34,010 nt of DNA. Origin: Planctomycetota bacterium. Lineage in GTDB: Bacteria > Planctomycetota > Phycisphaerae > Sedimentisphaerales > Anaerobacaceae. This document shows, one piece after another, positions 25,098 to 33,892 of the stretch; within the stretch, counting starts at the first letter, position 1, and each line of letters begins with the position of its first letter. Both the position numbers and the translations under genes were made by a program. The notes beneath the pieces are model-generated. The model was not told the origin of the DNA, ran no database searches, and was given only the letters and a program-made list of their open reading frames with translations. Where the stretch lies: the NCBI GenBank assembly GCA_014384025.1, contig JACNGQ010000272.1:1-34010 (forward strand), read 5' to 3'.

Positions 25098-26459
25098 TTA
25101 ATCTGAAAAATGCACATCAGCAAAATCCATAAAACGCTGCCAGTCATACTCTGTAAGGTTATGACCGCCTGAACGAACGTGATAACCGATGGTACCTTTT
25201 TGAACAGGCTGGTCAAGACCCGGCATCTCGCGGACACCCAATCCCTTCAGACCCAGCAAACGATAAACACCGCTGGCATATCTGCACGCTAAGAACTCAC
25301 CCCGCGGGTCGGCCCACAAGTCCCCGTCAGCACTGGTTACATAAACAGGACGCGGTGCCATTAGTGCAATAAGCATATGCTGGTCAACCGGCAGCTCGTC
25401 TTCTTTTCCATTGTATTGTTTGAAATTCTCGCAGAACCAGTGCGGAAAGCTTGTATTAATACGCCCGACGGTTTCGCCGTAAGCCCGGCGGCTCAGTGCC
25501 GCCCCGCCGCAGCCGGAATTATTTGAAATCACAAAGGCAAAACGCTCATCCCTCGCTCCAGCCCAAAGGGCCGTCTTGCCCAAACGCGAATGGCCCAATA
25601 CAGCAACACGCTTATTATCGATATTATCGTCGCTCTCAAAGTAATCCATAGCACGGCTCAAACCCCACGCCCAGGCGCCAATTGAACCCCATGCGTCGGG
25701 TGCACGCTTACCGTCGATTAGTTTATCAAAAACAGGATGTACTCCATTCTTAAAACCATCGTGAAAATCCGGGTCGATATCACCATAATAAATTGTTGCC
25801 AGGCCGTATCCCCTCTTTAGAATCTCTTCGACATTAAATCTCGAACTGCTGCGGCCTCGGGACTTCTCATCTGCGCGGTTCTTTACTACTCCTTCGCCTC
25901 CGGAGCGCATCCACCTTTCAGAAAGTTTGATGGCAGGATCGGAATGTATGGTATGATTGCCCCCAAAGTTCAAGACAACAAAGACCGGAACAGGCTTTGC
26001 GGAGGCATTCGGCAGATAGATAAGGATGTCCATTGTTGGTTCATCTTTTTTACCGGTAAAGTTCACAGTTACCTGCTTGCGAGTAGCCAAACCATCCAGT
26101 GCTTTTTTCTCAAGGTCAAAGACCTCGAATGACATATTCTCCGGCCGAGCTATCGGCGCACGACCATAGACATATTTCCGAAAGAGTTCGAGTATCTCAG
26201 GACGGCGTTTCGTACGCCAGGTTTGTGCGTCGGTTACTTTGGCGCCATCGGTGAGCACTAATGGATTGGGCAAAGTGTATTTCGGAACTCTTTGCTCGGA
26301 ATAGTTCGTCTCGGAGCGTCCCTTTGTAAGCTTCTCAACTAAATCAGGCGAAGCCTTCCAGTTCTTATTCGCTTCGTTACCGAAAGCATAGTTATCATTT
26401 GTAAAACAAAAAATAGCCAAAACAAACAAATACATTACAAGTAATTTTCTGCTGAACAT
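25098..26459 (-). CDS. CE15-like glucuronoyl esterase, secreted
   Basis: This 453-residue secreted alpha/beta-hydrolase has the carbohydrate esterase 15 layout. These enzymes cleave the ester between lignin alcohols and 4-O-methyl-glucuronic acid in xylan. A signal peptide (MFSRKLLVMYLFVLAIFCF) precedes a linker of about 50 residues. The catalytic domain has FVVLNFGGNH (oxyanion region), GHSRLGKTALWAG with nucleophile S291, NNSGCGGAALSRRAYGETV, and SGGHNLTEYDW with catalytic H433. The catalytic acid is not certain; E329 and the acids in DGDLWADPRGE (378-388) are candidates. The gene has its own promoter and a strong Shine-Dalgarno (GGAGG). It runs convergently toward the polysaccharide locus and belongs to the polysaccharide-degrading background of the host. 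Confidence 0.85.
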   Translation of the reverse strand: MFSRKLLVMYLFVLAIFCFTNDNYAFGNEANKNWKASPDLVEKLTKGRSETNYSEQRVPKYTLPNPLVLTDGAKVTDAQTWRTKRRPEILELFRKYVYGRAPIARPENMSFEVFDLEKKALDGLATRKQVTVNFTGKKDEPTMDILIYLPNASAKPVPVFVVLNFGGNHTIHSDPAIKLSERWMRSGGEGVVKNRADEKSRGRSSSRFNVEEILKRGYGLATIYYGDIDPDFHDGFKNGVHPVFDKLIDGKRAPDAWGSIGAWAWGLSRAMDYFESDDNIDNKRVAVLGHSRLGKTALWAGARDERFAFVISNNSGCGGAALSRRAYGETVGRINTSFPHWFCENFKQYNGKEDELPVDQHMLIALMAPRPVYVTSADGDLWADPRGEFLACRYASGVYRLLGLKGLGVREMPGLDQPVQKGTIGYHVRSGGHNLTEYDWQRFMDFADVHFSD

Positions 26460-26493
26460 ATTAAAACCTCCAAGTTCTTATTTTGATTTATGA

Positions 26494-26523
26494 ATTGTAA
26501 TAAATCATATTGCTGCCGGTCAA
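26494..26523 (-). promoter_or_regulatory. Promoter for the CE15-like gene
   Basis: On the - strand TTGACC (26518-26523) and TACAAT (26494-26499) are separated by 18 bases. They lie about 35 bases before the ATG, and GGAGG at 26467-26471 completes the leader. In the same intergenic region (26597-26610) is a small palindrome GTTGAA-GT-TTCAAC that could be an operator. Confidence 0.6.
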
Positions 26524-26724
26524 CAAAAAAAACAAAAGTGTATAGGGATTTTGGTCGAACCAATATTCTAATGAGCGAACGAAAGGGATTTAAATAGTTG
26601 AAGTTTCAACGCAAACTTAGTAGCATAGCATATAGGAAGGTTTAGGGATGTTGCGAAGCAGTGGATTATGAAAATTCCGGGCTCAATAACAAGTATATAT
26701 TTCTAAAACAAAAAGGATTCTTTA

Positions 26725-28500
26725 ATGTTATTTGTATGGTTTATTTACGGTCTGGCTTTTTTCGTACTTGGACTGGTGATTCTTGTTTATCCCAAAAAGC
26801 CAAGCGTATTCAAGCTAGCCGATGATATATGGTTAATCGCAGGCTTCGGCATTGTACACGGCATAAATGAATGGCTTGACATGTTCCTCGCTATTGGAAA
26901 GCCATTTCCTCCGGATATCCTTAAAATAATCCGCCTTGCCACCCTTGTAGGTTCATTTCTTTTTCTGCTTCGATTCGGCACGAAAGTCATTTCTGAAAAA
27001 ATTAAACACCGCTTCATTCAAGTTCTTCCTGTCGTTTTGCTCGCTATCTGGGTAATAATTATAATTATATGCAAACCACGGCTGTTAATGGGAGATATCT
27101 TCGGACGCTACCTGCTTTGTGTACCCGGTACGCTTCTAACGGCACTCGGGCTTTTCCTGCAAATCCCTCAATTTAAAGAGGCAAAATTACCGGCTGCTAC
27201 AAGAAACCTGCGATTGGCCGCAATAGTATTTATTTTTTATATGGTCTTTGCCGGATTGTTTGTAAAAGAAGCTTCGTTCTTCCCTGCAAGTTTTCTAAAT
27301 TACCCTCTTTTTATGACCCTTTTTCATGTCCCCGTCCAGATATTAAGAGCTGTTTGTGCCATTCTTCTTGCATACAGCAACACAAAACTGCTAAGTATAT
27401 TTCGCTGGGAAACGAGGGAAATCCTGCGCAGAAGCGAGCTCCGTTGCAGCACAATAACCTCTGCAGCACCTATTATTTTATTCGTGCAGGATCGCCGCTC
27501 CGTTATTACTTTTATTCAGGGCAAAGGCCTTGAACTTCTTGGTCTCGAATCTAAGGAAATCATCGGACGCCACATACTGGATGTTTTTCCATCCGTTCCC
27601 CAGCTTGACCAGGACAGTCAGCGGGCCTTGTCCGGAGAAGAATTCGTTACCTCCGTTACTTTCCAGGGTATTACTTTCGAATGCTGTTACTCGCCACTTA
27701 GGGACAAAGAGGGTGAGGTTACCGACGTTATCGGCGTGTTCCTTGATATTACCATAAAAGTAAAAGCCCAGGAAGAGATGGATAAATATCGCCGTATGAT
27801 AGAGAAAGACGCTCGAATGGTGGAAATAGGAACGATGGGCTCTGTAATGGCTCAACAGCTTGACGAACCTCTATCACTTACACATTTGCTGCTGAAAAGA
27901 TTGCTCAGTGATCTTGGTGAGTCATCTGCACCGGAAACCATTACCAGCAACCTCAGGAAAAGTCTTTCGGAAGTTTCTCAATCCATTGAAATAGTTGACA
28001 GATTTCGCAGCGCCGCCCAGATATCAGGCCAATCCATTATAGCCCCGGTGGACATTTACCAGATAGCCAAAAGAGTAATGACAGTTTTCGCTCAAAGCGC
28101 TAAAAGCGTCAACCTGAATATTGCCCTTAAAGACATGTCTTTTGTGCCTTTTATGTCAATGACTGCCCGAGAAATTGAGCAGATATTCTTTATCCTTATC
28201 CAGAATGCCATCGACGCTGCCGATTCAAACAAAAAACAGAAACTCATCATCAGTTGTGAATTCCAGGACAAGCAAATCGAATTACGGTTTACGGACACCT
28301 GTGCCTATATCGAACCGGAAAGGCTCCAGCATATTTTTGAACCTTTTTTTACCGGCGAACCGGATGCCAGGGGAAAAAACTTCGACCTTGCCATTGCAAA
28401 GGAGATAATCCGCACCCACGATGGAAGCATCACCGCAGAAAGCCGGCCGGACCAGGGTACAACATTTCGCGTGATACTGCCGGTTCAACACGTTCATTAA
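26725..28500 (+). CDS. Membrane sensor kinase with degenerate kinase motifs
   Basis: This 591-residue protein has about seven membrane segments in residues 4-215, a PAS domain at about 236-345 and a HisKA/HATPase-like module at about 355-588. The dimerisation helix reads IGTMGSVMAQQLDEPLS, where relatives have AHELNxP, so the phospho-acceptor histidine is glutamine (Q377). In the HATPase domain the N box is intact (IQNAIDAA, N494). The G1 box is DTCAYI (524-529) instead of DxGxG, and G2 is GKNFDLAIAKEI (550-561), missing the GLGL glycines. It is divergent from the esterase gene with 265 bases between them. AAGGA precedes the ATG. Signalling by autophosphorylation is unlikely; it may bind a ligand or act as a scaffold. 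No response regulator is next to it in this window. Confidence 0.88.
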   Translation: MLFVWFIYGLAFFVLGLVILVYPKKPSVFKLADDIWLIAGFGIVHGINEWLDMFLAIGKPFPPDILKIIRLATLVGSFLFLLRFGTKVISEKIKHRFIQVLPVVLLAIWVIIIIICKPRLLMGDIFGRYLLCVPGTLLTALGLFLQIPQFKEAKLPAATRNLRLAAIVFIFYMVFAGLFVKEASFFPASFLNYPLFMTLFHVPVQILRAVCAILLAYSNTKLLSIFRWETREILRRSELRCSTITSAAPIILFVQDRRSVITFIQGKGLELLGLESKEIIGRHILDVFPSVPQLDQDSQRALSGEEFVTSVTFQGITFECCYSPLRDKEGEVTDVIGVFLDITIKVKAQEEMDKYRRMIEKDARMVEIGTMGSVMAQQLDEPLSLTHLLLKRLLSDLGESSAPETITSNLRKSLSEVSQSIEIVDRFRSAAQISGQSIIAPVDIYQIAKRVMTVFAQSAKSVNLNIALKDMSFVPFMSMTAREIEQIFFILIQNAIDAADSNKKQKLIISCEFQDKQIELRFTDTCAYIEPERLQHIFEPFFTGEPDARGKNFDLAIAKEIIRTHDGSITAESRPDQGTTFRVILPVQHVH

Positions 28501-28557
28501 AAAATGGATATGAGCTTTCTTAAAACCGGTCTCGATATTCTTCTTTCCACAGGGTGC

Positions 28558-30135
28558 TCAGGAGCAATCACTCTGCATGTCTTTTAGTACCTTGTACTCA
28601 ACGCTATCGACAAGGGCCTGCCAGGATGCCTCAATGATGTTTTCAGAGCAGCCGACTGTACCCCAGATAGAGCTTTTGTCACGCGATTCGATTATTACAC
28701 GTACACGAGCGGCGGTTCCCGCCTTGGCATTGACCACACGAACCTTATAATCAATCAGGTGAACATCCTTAATACCGGGATAAAAATTCACTAATGATTT
28801 TCTCAAAGCAGCGTCAAGAGCATTGACCGGACCATCGCCCTCGCCTACAACATGCTCGGTGATACCGTCCGGCCTTATGAGTTTCACCGTGGCCTCTGTA
28901 ACCAATTCCCCTGTGGCGTATTTTTCAACATTTGTATGATACTTCACAAGCTCAAAAGAAGGCTTATATGTGCCCATAATCTTTTTGACTAACAGGTGAA
29001 AGCTGGCATTGGCGGATTCGAATTGATAACCCTGGTTCTCAAGCTCCTGAACACGAGTGAGGATCTTTTTGGCTAATTCCTTGTCCTCACCTATCTTGGC
29101 CTTTTCCAGCTCAGCCAGGACCGTTGATTTGCCGCTAAGTTCGGATATAAGAAAACGCCTTTCGTTCCCGATAAGCTCCGGAGCAATGTGTTCATAACTG
29201 TATTTACTTTTCCTCAGGGCATCCACATGCAGGCCGCCCTTGTGCGCAAAAGCGCTTTCGCCCACATACGGCATATTCATCACCGGGGCGAGATTACCTA
29301 CTTCAAAAACATAACGAGAAACCTCGGTCAGAGATTTGATATTGTCGGGGCTCATGACATCGAATCCCATCTTAATCGCAAGGTTGGGTATGACTACGCA
29401 TAAGTTTGCATTTCCGCACCGCTCGCCCAGACCGTTAATTGTACCCTGGACATGTCGGGCGCCGGCGCGAACGGCGGCCAGAGTGTTGGCTGTAGCGCAG
29501 TCGGTATCGTTGTGTGTGTGAATCCCAATCATCAAATTGCCAAAACGCTCACACACGGCCTTTGTGATTTCATATACCTCATCGGCAAGGCAGCCCCCGT
29601 TGGTATCACATAGCACAAGCACATCAGCACCGCCCTGAGCAGCGGCATCTAAAACCTTCATCGCATATTCGGAATTCTTCTTGTAGCCGTCATAAAAGTG
29701 TTCGGCATCGAAAAGTGTTTCCATGCCATGCTTTTTCATATACTCGACAGACTCGGCGCAAATAGTGAGGTTCTCTTCAAGTGAACAACCTAATACATCC
29801 GTAACGTGCATGTCCCACGTTTTACCCACCAAAGTAGCAGCCTGTGTCTTGCACTTAAGCATTGAATTCAGCGAGATGTCATCCGAGACACTGTAATCGG
29901 CTCTGCGGGTAGTACCGAATGCGACAATCTTTGAATTCTCCAAATCAAGTTTGGCCGCCTCAGTTAAGAACTGCATCTCTTTCGGATTGGAAGCTGCATA
30001 CCCGCCTTCGATATATTCAAGACCAAGCCCATCAAGACATTTAACAATTGCAAGCTTATCTTCGAGCGAAAAACTGATGCCCTCGGCCTGCATACCGTCA
30101 CGAAGAGTTGTATCATAAACCTTTATCTTTTCCAT
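28558..30135 (-). CDS. cimA: Citramalate synthase
   Basis: This 525-residue enzyme makes (R)-citramalate from pyruvate and acetyl-CoA, the first step of the pyruvate route to isoleucine. The N-terminal HMGL-like barrel has VYDTTLRDGMQAEG (catalytic Arg-Asp and metal), FGTTRRAD, VLCDTNGG, GIHTHNDTDCATANT with the metal-binding His-x-His, and GTINGLGERCGNANL. The C-terminal third contains the LeuA dimer domain (GEGDGPVNALDAALRKSLV), which binds the feedback inhibitor isoleucine. Length and C-terminal form match the CimA group (TIGR00977-like) rather than LeuA. A promoter sits right before the ATG with no Shine-Dalgarno. It lies convergent with the sensor kinase gene and downstream of the prepilin-like genes on the same strand. 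Confidence 0.93.
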   Translation of the reverse strand: MEKIKVYDTTLRDGMQAEGISFSLEDKLAIVKCLDGLGLEYIEGGYAASNPKEMQFLTEAAKLDLENSKIVAFGTTRRADYSVSDDISLNSMLKCKTQAATLVGKTWDMHVTDVLGCSLEENLTICAESVEYMKKHGMETLFDAEHFYDGYKKNSEYAMKVLDAAAQGGADVLVLCDTNGGCLADEVYEITKAVCERFGNLMIGIHTHNDTDCATANTLAAVRAGARHVQGTINGLGERCGNANLCVVIPNLAIKMGFDVMSPDNIKSLTEVSRYVFEVGNLAPVMNMPYVGESAFAHKGGLHVDALRKSKYSYEHIAPELIGNERRFLISELSGKSTVLAELEKAKIGEDKELAKKILTRVQELENQGYQFESANASFHLLVKKIMGTYKPSFELVKYHTNVEKYATGELVTEATVKLIRPDGITEHVVGEGDGPVNALDAALRKSLVNFYPGIKDVHLIDYKVRVVNAKAGTAARVRVIIESRDKSSIWGTVGCSENIIEASWQALVDSVEYKVLKDMQSDCS

Positions 30136-30144
30136 AATCGATTA

Positions 30145-30173
30145 ATTTTAGCTCACTAATCCAGGGATGTAAA
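30145..30173 (-). promoter_or_regulatory. Promoter of cimA, possibly leaderless
   Basis: On the - strand TTTACA (30168-30173), 17 bases and TAAAAT (30145-30150) form a good sigma70-like promoter. The start codon begins at 30135, only nine bases past the -10 element. The transcript would begin within a few bases of the AUG, which agrees with the lack of a Shine-Dalgarno. Confidence 0.6.
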
Positions 30174-30269
30174 GCTCAAACGAAAAATAGCCTGAATTTG
30201 CCATGATGTTGTCTCGATGCGCCGTTTAATGTAGGGGCAATCCCCAATCCCCAATCCCAATCTCAATAA

Positions 30270-31037
30270 TCAATCGGGAAGATATCGCATCCATTCCGGC
30301 CAGTCCTCCGGTATCGCACCGCCGCCCTTCGTCCACGGCCCCGACTCATCATACTCTCGGTTCCATTTCAGTTGCCAAAGCCCTTTGAGCCGCACGTGTC
30401 GCACTGACCAATCCAACATGGCTACGTTAATCGCTTCACCATGGCGGTTCAGGCAGAAACGTTTCATGTTATCACCAAAGCTATAGCTCCAGTCCCCTTC
30501 GAATTCAGGTGGATTGTCCACGTGGTGCGGAGCGCCGCCCACCCAGAGGCAATCGGCAAAAGCCGGGATGTAGCTGGCCAGCTTGACATTCTTCGTCCGC
30601 CAGTTCATCGTGGTTGAGGCCCCCCACTGCTGTTCTACACCAGGGGGCGGATTGAAAAGGAACTCGTTAATACCGTAGCTGCCGGTGTAGTCCCCGGATA
30701 CCCAAAGCTTGAACGTATCGCCCCAATCCGCCCGCCCCACGTCCTTTCGCTCGCTGACCATGGGACAATAGCGCATATCGCTGGCCTTGTAGTAAGGCTC
30801 GGCCGGCTCCATCCATTCGAAATAGTTACCTGCACCGGCCATGAAGAAGCCATTGTTATCATCGGCGTAGAAATTCAGCACCAGACCCCACTGCTTCAGA
30901 TTCGAAAGGCAGACAACAGACTTCGCCTGTTCTTTCACACGCTGAAGCGCCGGCATAAGGATGGCCATCAGAAGAGCAATAATCGCAATCACCACTAATA
31001 GTTCGATCAAGGTAAAAGCGCCTTGTTTACGATTCAT
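30270..31037 (-). CDS. Prepilin-like protein 1 (type II pseudopilin N-terminus)
   Basis: This 255-residue protein has a class III prepilin leader and helix: MNRKQG then [19 protein letters not shown]. In most prepilins the leader ends in Gly and the next residue is Phe; here Ala stands between them, so either cleavage is after Ala or the Glu lies at +6. The rest is a globular domain found in large families of Planctomycetota and Lentisphaerae. The C-terminus has [16 protein letters not shown], an H-x9-D element in which the usual DG is DW. It ends in [11 protein letters not shown] strong Shine-Dalgarno (AAAGGAGG) overlaps the gap after the preceding gene, from which it is only 13 bases apart. 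It would form or join a secretion/pilus-like fibre, but its role is not known. Confidence 0.85.
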   Translation of the reverse strand: MNRKQGAFTLIELLVVIAIIALLMAILMPALQRVKEQAKSVVCLSNLKQWGLVLNFYADDNNGFFMAGAGNYFEWMEPAEPYYKASDMRYCPMVSERKDVGRADWGDTFKLWVSGDYTGSYGINEFLFNPPPGVEQQWGASTTMNWRTKNVKLASYIPAFADCLWVGGAPHHVDNPPEFEGDWSYSFGDNMKRFCLNRHGEAINVAMLDWSVRHVRLKGLWQLKWNREYDESGPWTKGGGAIPEDWPEWMRYLPD

Positions 31038-31050
31038 TATATACCTCCTT

Positions 31051-31854
31051 TCAAGGACCCTTGAAGTTTGCCATCCAAGGTGCTTCGGCCTGCCAGTCAG
31101 GCAATGGTGCCGTTAAACTAAAGTTCTTGGCCCATTTTACTCGCCACAATTCCTTCAGCCAGACCTTCCTCGCCGAATAGTCCAAAAAGATACCGTTTAT
31201 GCCTTGCTGGTGCCTGTTCATGCAAAAGCGGTTCATGGATTCCGAATGAGGAGCGAGCCGTTCACCGTCATATTTGGGGGGGGCATCGTTATTCTCCGGT
31301 CCACCGCAAAAGAACCAGCAGTCCAGAAACAATGGAATGTTATTTCCTCCCCTGACATTAGATGTCCCCCAGTAGTATTTAGCAGACTGGCCATAAAGCG
31401 GATCCTGCCCGGCCACATAAACCCAGTGGTTTATTCCATAGCTGCCGTACGTACCGACTGGTCCCCATTCTTCGTTTGGCGTCATACCCACCTTGCCCCA
31501 CGAAGTAAATGTGTCGCCGCCTGCCTCAAGTGTGCTGCTCGACCCGGGCGGATAAGGGACCTTAATTCTTGTCACCATCGGGCAGACCCGCATCTTATCT
31601 TCACGATAGTAGTAGTCGTACAGCACATTGATCCAGCGCCCGGACGACTGCGTGCGTCTGGGAAAGAATCCGTTGTTGTCGTCGGTATACATCGCAAAGA
31701 TAGTGCCCCACTGCTTGAGATTTGACTGACAGGCAACCCCTCTCGCCTGTTCTCTTACACGCTGCAACGCCGGCATCAATATCGCCAACAACAATGCGAT
31801 AATGGCAATAACAACCAAAAGCTCAATTAGTGTAAAGCCCTCTCGTTTACACAT
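31051..31854 (-). CDS. Prepilin-like protein 2 (type II pseudopilin N-terminus)
   Basis: This 267-residue paralogue has leader MCKREG and the mature start [20 protein letters not shown], giving the canonical Gly-Phe cleavage site and Glu at +5. It carries [16 protein letters not shown], an H-x9-D element with DY in place of DG, and ends in WMANFKGP. Its 5' leader is nearly identical to that of the fourth paralogue (separate repeat entry), including a perfect 13-base hairpin. It has no visible promoter of its own and is probably transcribed from upstream with the third gene. The following gene starts 13 bases later. Function as for the other paralogues is not established. Confidence 0.85.
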   Translation of the reverse strand: MCKREGFTLIELLVVIAIIALLLAILMPALQRVREQARGVACQSNLKQWGTIFAMYTDDNNGFFPRRTQSSGRWINVLYDYYYREDKMRVCPMVTRIKVPYPPGSSSTLEAGGDTFTSWGKVGMTPNEEWGPVGTYGSYGINHWVYVAGQDPLYGQSAKYYWGTSNVRGGNNIPLFLDCWFFCGGPENNDAPPKYDGERLAPHSESMNRFCMNRHQQGINGIFLDYSARKVWLKELWRVKWAKNFSLTAPLPDWQAEAPWMANFKGP

Positions 31855-31856
31855 GG

Positions 31857-31906
31857 CGTTTACCCTTCTCTTTCAAAGAGAGGCAATTAGTTTCATTGGT
31901 ATGCTT
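31857..31906 (-). repeat. Duplicated leader with hairpin, copy A
   Basis: Bases 31857-31887 are identical over 31 positions to 33718-33748, and similarity continues to 31906 with four mismatches. The block contains CTCTTTCAAAGAG at 31868-31880, a perfect 6-base-pair stem with a one-base loop, directly before the GAAGGG ribosome binding site of prepilin-like gene 2. Copy B lies in front of prepilin-like gene 4. The promoter that precedes copy B is absent here, because the coding end of gene 3 abuts the block. Confidence 0.8.
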
Positions 31907-31914
31907 ATCTTTTC

Positions 31915-32682
31915 TCAGTAGTCCTTATAGTGCTGCATCCACTCCGGCCATACAGGCGTACCCGCATTAAGCCGATCTTCACGCCACCCTCGATACCATC
32001 TAAGCTCCCACAGTTCCTTCAGTCCGATAGGCCGAACAGAGAAGTCAACAAAAACACCATTAACAAAACCTGTGTGTCTATCGATACAGAACGACCCCAT
32101 ACTCCGATCTACCAGAGTAAAGTATCCATTCGGTGGATTGTCTGTCGGTCTCGGTAGCGCATCCACCCATTGGGCGTCCACAAAAACCGGTATCTCATTG
32201 CGATTACCCGGTATCGTGTTAATATTCCGCCAATGTTTCTGCTCGCGATCTTCATCACAGAGCCACCAGTTCCACCCATAGCTGCCGTAGTCACCCTCAA
32301 CCGCCCAATCCGGCGTAGTGTAACCATCTTCTCCGAATACCCCCCACCCAACGCGAGGGCCGCCCCTGCCGTCGCTGTCGCTGTAGAAATGATTCACCAG
32401 CGGACAGTTACGTATCTCAGGCTCATGGCTATAGTAAGGACGCATCGCATAGACCCAGTTGTATCGCGGGCCGGCGGGAGACTCCTCGTGGAAATTACCA
32501 TCGAAGTCACTCGTGTACATAGACACAACAAGACCCATCTGTTTAAGATTCGATTGGCAGGCCGCCTTCCCGGCCTGTTCTTTCACTCGCTGTAGAGCCG
32601 GCATTAATATCGCCATCAATATTGCTATAATCGCAATCACCACCAATAGCTCAATTAATGTAAAGCCCTTTCGTCTAAGCAT
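31915..32682 (-). CDS. Prepilin-like protein 3 (type II pseudopilin N-terminus)
   Basis: I chose the ATG at 32682, giving 255 residues that begin [20 protein letters not shown]. The frame is also open from an ATG at 32754, but that start lies in the promoter, upstream of the expected mRNA start, and would place the prepilin signal internally. GAAGGGA before 32682 is the ribosome binding site. The protein has the canonical Gly-Phe processing site, a globular domain, and [20 protein letters not shown], an H-x9-D element with DF in place of DG. It ends [11 protein letters not shown], matching the end of the partial fifth gene. It is likely the first gene of an operon with genes 2 and 1. Confidence 0.86.
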   Translation of the reverse strand: MLRRKGFTLIELLVVIAIIAILMAILMPALQRVKEQAGKAACQSNLKQMGLVVSMYTSDFDGNFHEESPAGPRYNWVYAMRPYYSHEPEIRNCPLVNHFYSDSDGRGGPRVGWGVFGEDGYTTPDWAVEGDYGSYGWNWWLCDEDREQKHWRNINTIPGNRNEIPVFVDAQWVDALPRPTDNPPNGYFTLVDRSMGSFCIDRHTGFVNGVFVDFSVRPIGLKELWELRWYRGWREDRLNAGTPVWPEWMQHYKDY

Positions 32683-32742
32683 GATGTCGTCCCTTCTCTC
32701 TTTTGCCGATAACAAGATTCGCTCGTATGCTTTTCTGCTGTA

Positions 32743-32772
32743 ATTATAACACACTCACCCGCTGTAATACAA
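32743..32772 (-). promoter_or_regulatory. Promoter of prepilin-like gene 3
   Basis: On the - strand TTGTAT (32767-32772), 18 bases and TATAAT (32743-32748) are seen. TGAGTGTG just upstream of the -10 element is shared with the promoter at 33778-33807. It would start transcription near 32735, about 55 bases before the ATG at 32682. Confidence 0.65.
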
Positions 32773-32938
32773 CCTATTGGCTGATTTTTATGGGGGCCTC
32801 TAAACTGCCGCTCTTGACTTCAATGGAAAATGCCCAAACTCAAGCCCATTAATCACTCATCAATAATCATTTAAAAGGGCTTGTCCTCGCTCTATTACTC
32901 AACCAATCCAATTTGACTCTACGTCCTGGACTGCAGGC

Positions 32939-33715
32939 TTAATACTCTTGATGTGGCTTGTACTTGACGGCCTTGTCAAAGAATCTCTTCCAAACATAAT
33001 CCTGACGGCTGTGATCCACGTGATACGTTGTCCCCCCGCCGAATTCTTGTATTTCATGTTGTAGGTCCTTTATGAATTCGCTATGCCCGTCCACATAGGC
33101 AGCATTGTACCCGTTCTCATGATGGTATTGGACACCACGGCTCGGATCAGAAAACATGTCTGCCATAAACGCCATGCTGCTGCTGTCTTTAAAAGAATTC
33201 ACAGCTCGCCATTTATTTTCATCCCAAAGAGACCGGTAGTGATAAGTTGTCTGGACCCACGATTGATTAGGGCCTAAATCCTCGGGAATAGGGCCTCTTG
33301 GCCATCCTCCACCCCTATTGGAAGGATCTGGGGGAAGCTTGGCATATTGAAGCGTAGGATTGTTATTACCGGGGCAATAGAACAGCTTTGGATCCTTTAT
33401 CAGTTGGTGATAGAAAAGCAGGCCGTGAGCCATATAGCCCTTGGTTTCAGGGTCGTCTTGACGGCCGCTTACCCAAACGGCGTAGCTCCCGGAACCCGGC
33501 GAGACTTCCATATGACAATAGGGAAACTGACCGTCATTATCATCGGAGTAGAGGACGCCTGCATACCCGCAGGATTTCAGGTGGGCCGAACAGGCGGCTC
33601 GACGGGCCTGTTGTCGGGCTGCCTGCAATGAAGGCATTAGGATAGCCATCAAGACTGCGATAATAGCAATCACTACTAAAAGCTCTATTAGTGTAAAGCC
33701 GTCTCGTTTACACAT
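32939..33715 (-). CDS. Prepilin-like protein 4 with H-x9-DG motif
   Basis: This 258-residue protein has leader MCKRDG and mature start [20 protein letters not shown] with a canonical processing site. Its C-terminus reads [18 protein letters not shown], the H-x9-DG motif typical of the DUF1559-like prepilin family of Planctomycetota. This differs from paralogues 1-3, which have an aromatic residue after the Asp. It has its own promoter and a leader with a small hairpin that is duplicated before gene 2. The 256 bases after it contain the promoter of gene 3 and no clear terminator. Confidence 0.87.
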   Translation of the reverse strand: MCKRDGFTLIELLVVIAIIAVLMAILMPSLQAARQQARRAACSAHLKSCGYAGVLYSDDNDGQFPYCHMEVSPGSGSYAVWVSGRQDDPETKGYMAHGLLFYHQLIKDPKLFYCPGNNNPTLQYAKLPPDPSNRGGGWPRGPIPEDLGPNQSWVQTTYHYRSLWDENKWRAVNSFKDSSSMAFMADMFSDPSRGVQYHHENGYNAAYVDGHSEFIKDLQHEIQEFGGGTTYHVDHSRQDYVWKRFFDKAVKYKPHQEY

Positions 33716-33717
33716 AA

Positions 33718-33767
33718 CGTTTACCCTTCTCTTTCAAAGAGAGGCAATGAGTTTAGCTGGTATGCTT
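33718..33767 (-). repeat. Duplicated leader with hairpin, copy B
   Basis: This matches copy A (31857-31906). The stem-loop CTCTTTCAAAGAG lies at 33729-33741, next to GAAGGG. Because the stem touches the ribosome binding site it might affect translation; that is inference. Confidence 0.8.
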
Positions 33768-33777
33768 TTCTGTCCTA

Positions 33778-33807
33778 ATTATACCACACTCAATTGTAGT
33801 AAAGCAA
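33778..33807 (-). promoter_or_regulatory. Promoter of prepilin-like gene 4
   Basis: On the - strand TTGCTT (33802-33807), 18 bases and TATAAT (33778-33783). It has the same 18-base spacing and TGAGTGTG motif as the promoter of gene 3. The transcript would begin near 33770, giving a leader of about 55 bases that contains the duplicated hairpin. Confidence 0.65.
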
Positions 33808-33892
33808 GCTGACAGAAAAAAAACTGCGATGATGAGGAAGGGTAAAAGCGAGCGTGCCGCAGGGACGTGAAGACTAAAAAAGTATTCTGTTC

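Noticed and set aside
30239-30265. Short CCCCAAT-type tandem repeat before the last prepilin-like stop
   Set aside because: Only about three imperfect units; too short to call a regulatory repeat or CRISPR-like array.
31204-31725. Long + strand open frame of 173 codons opposite prepilin-like gene 2
   Set aside because: It is antisense to a well-supported gene, has no domain pattern and its composition mirrors the coding strand; the frame is a shadow.
32170-32595. + strand open frame of 141 codons opposite prepilin-like gene 3
   Set aside because: Same reason: a shadow of the conserved - strand gene, without a ribosome site or recognisable protein features.
32683-32754. Upstream ATG for prepilin-like gene 3
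   Set aside because: It lies within the -10 region of the promoter and would put 24 residues before the prepilin leader.
32842-32882. AAGCCC/GGGCTT inverted repeat after prepilin-like gene 4
   Set aside because: The loop is about 29 bases and there is no T-run, so it is not a credible terminator.
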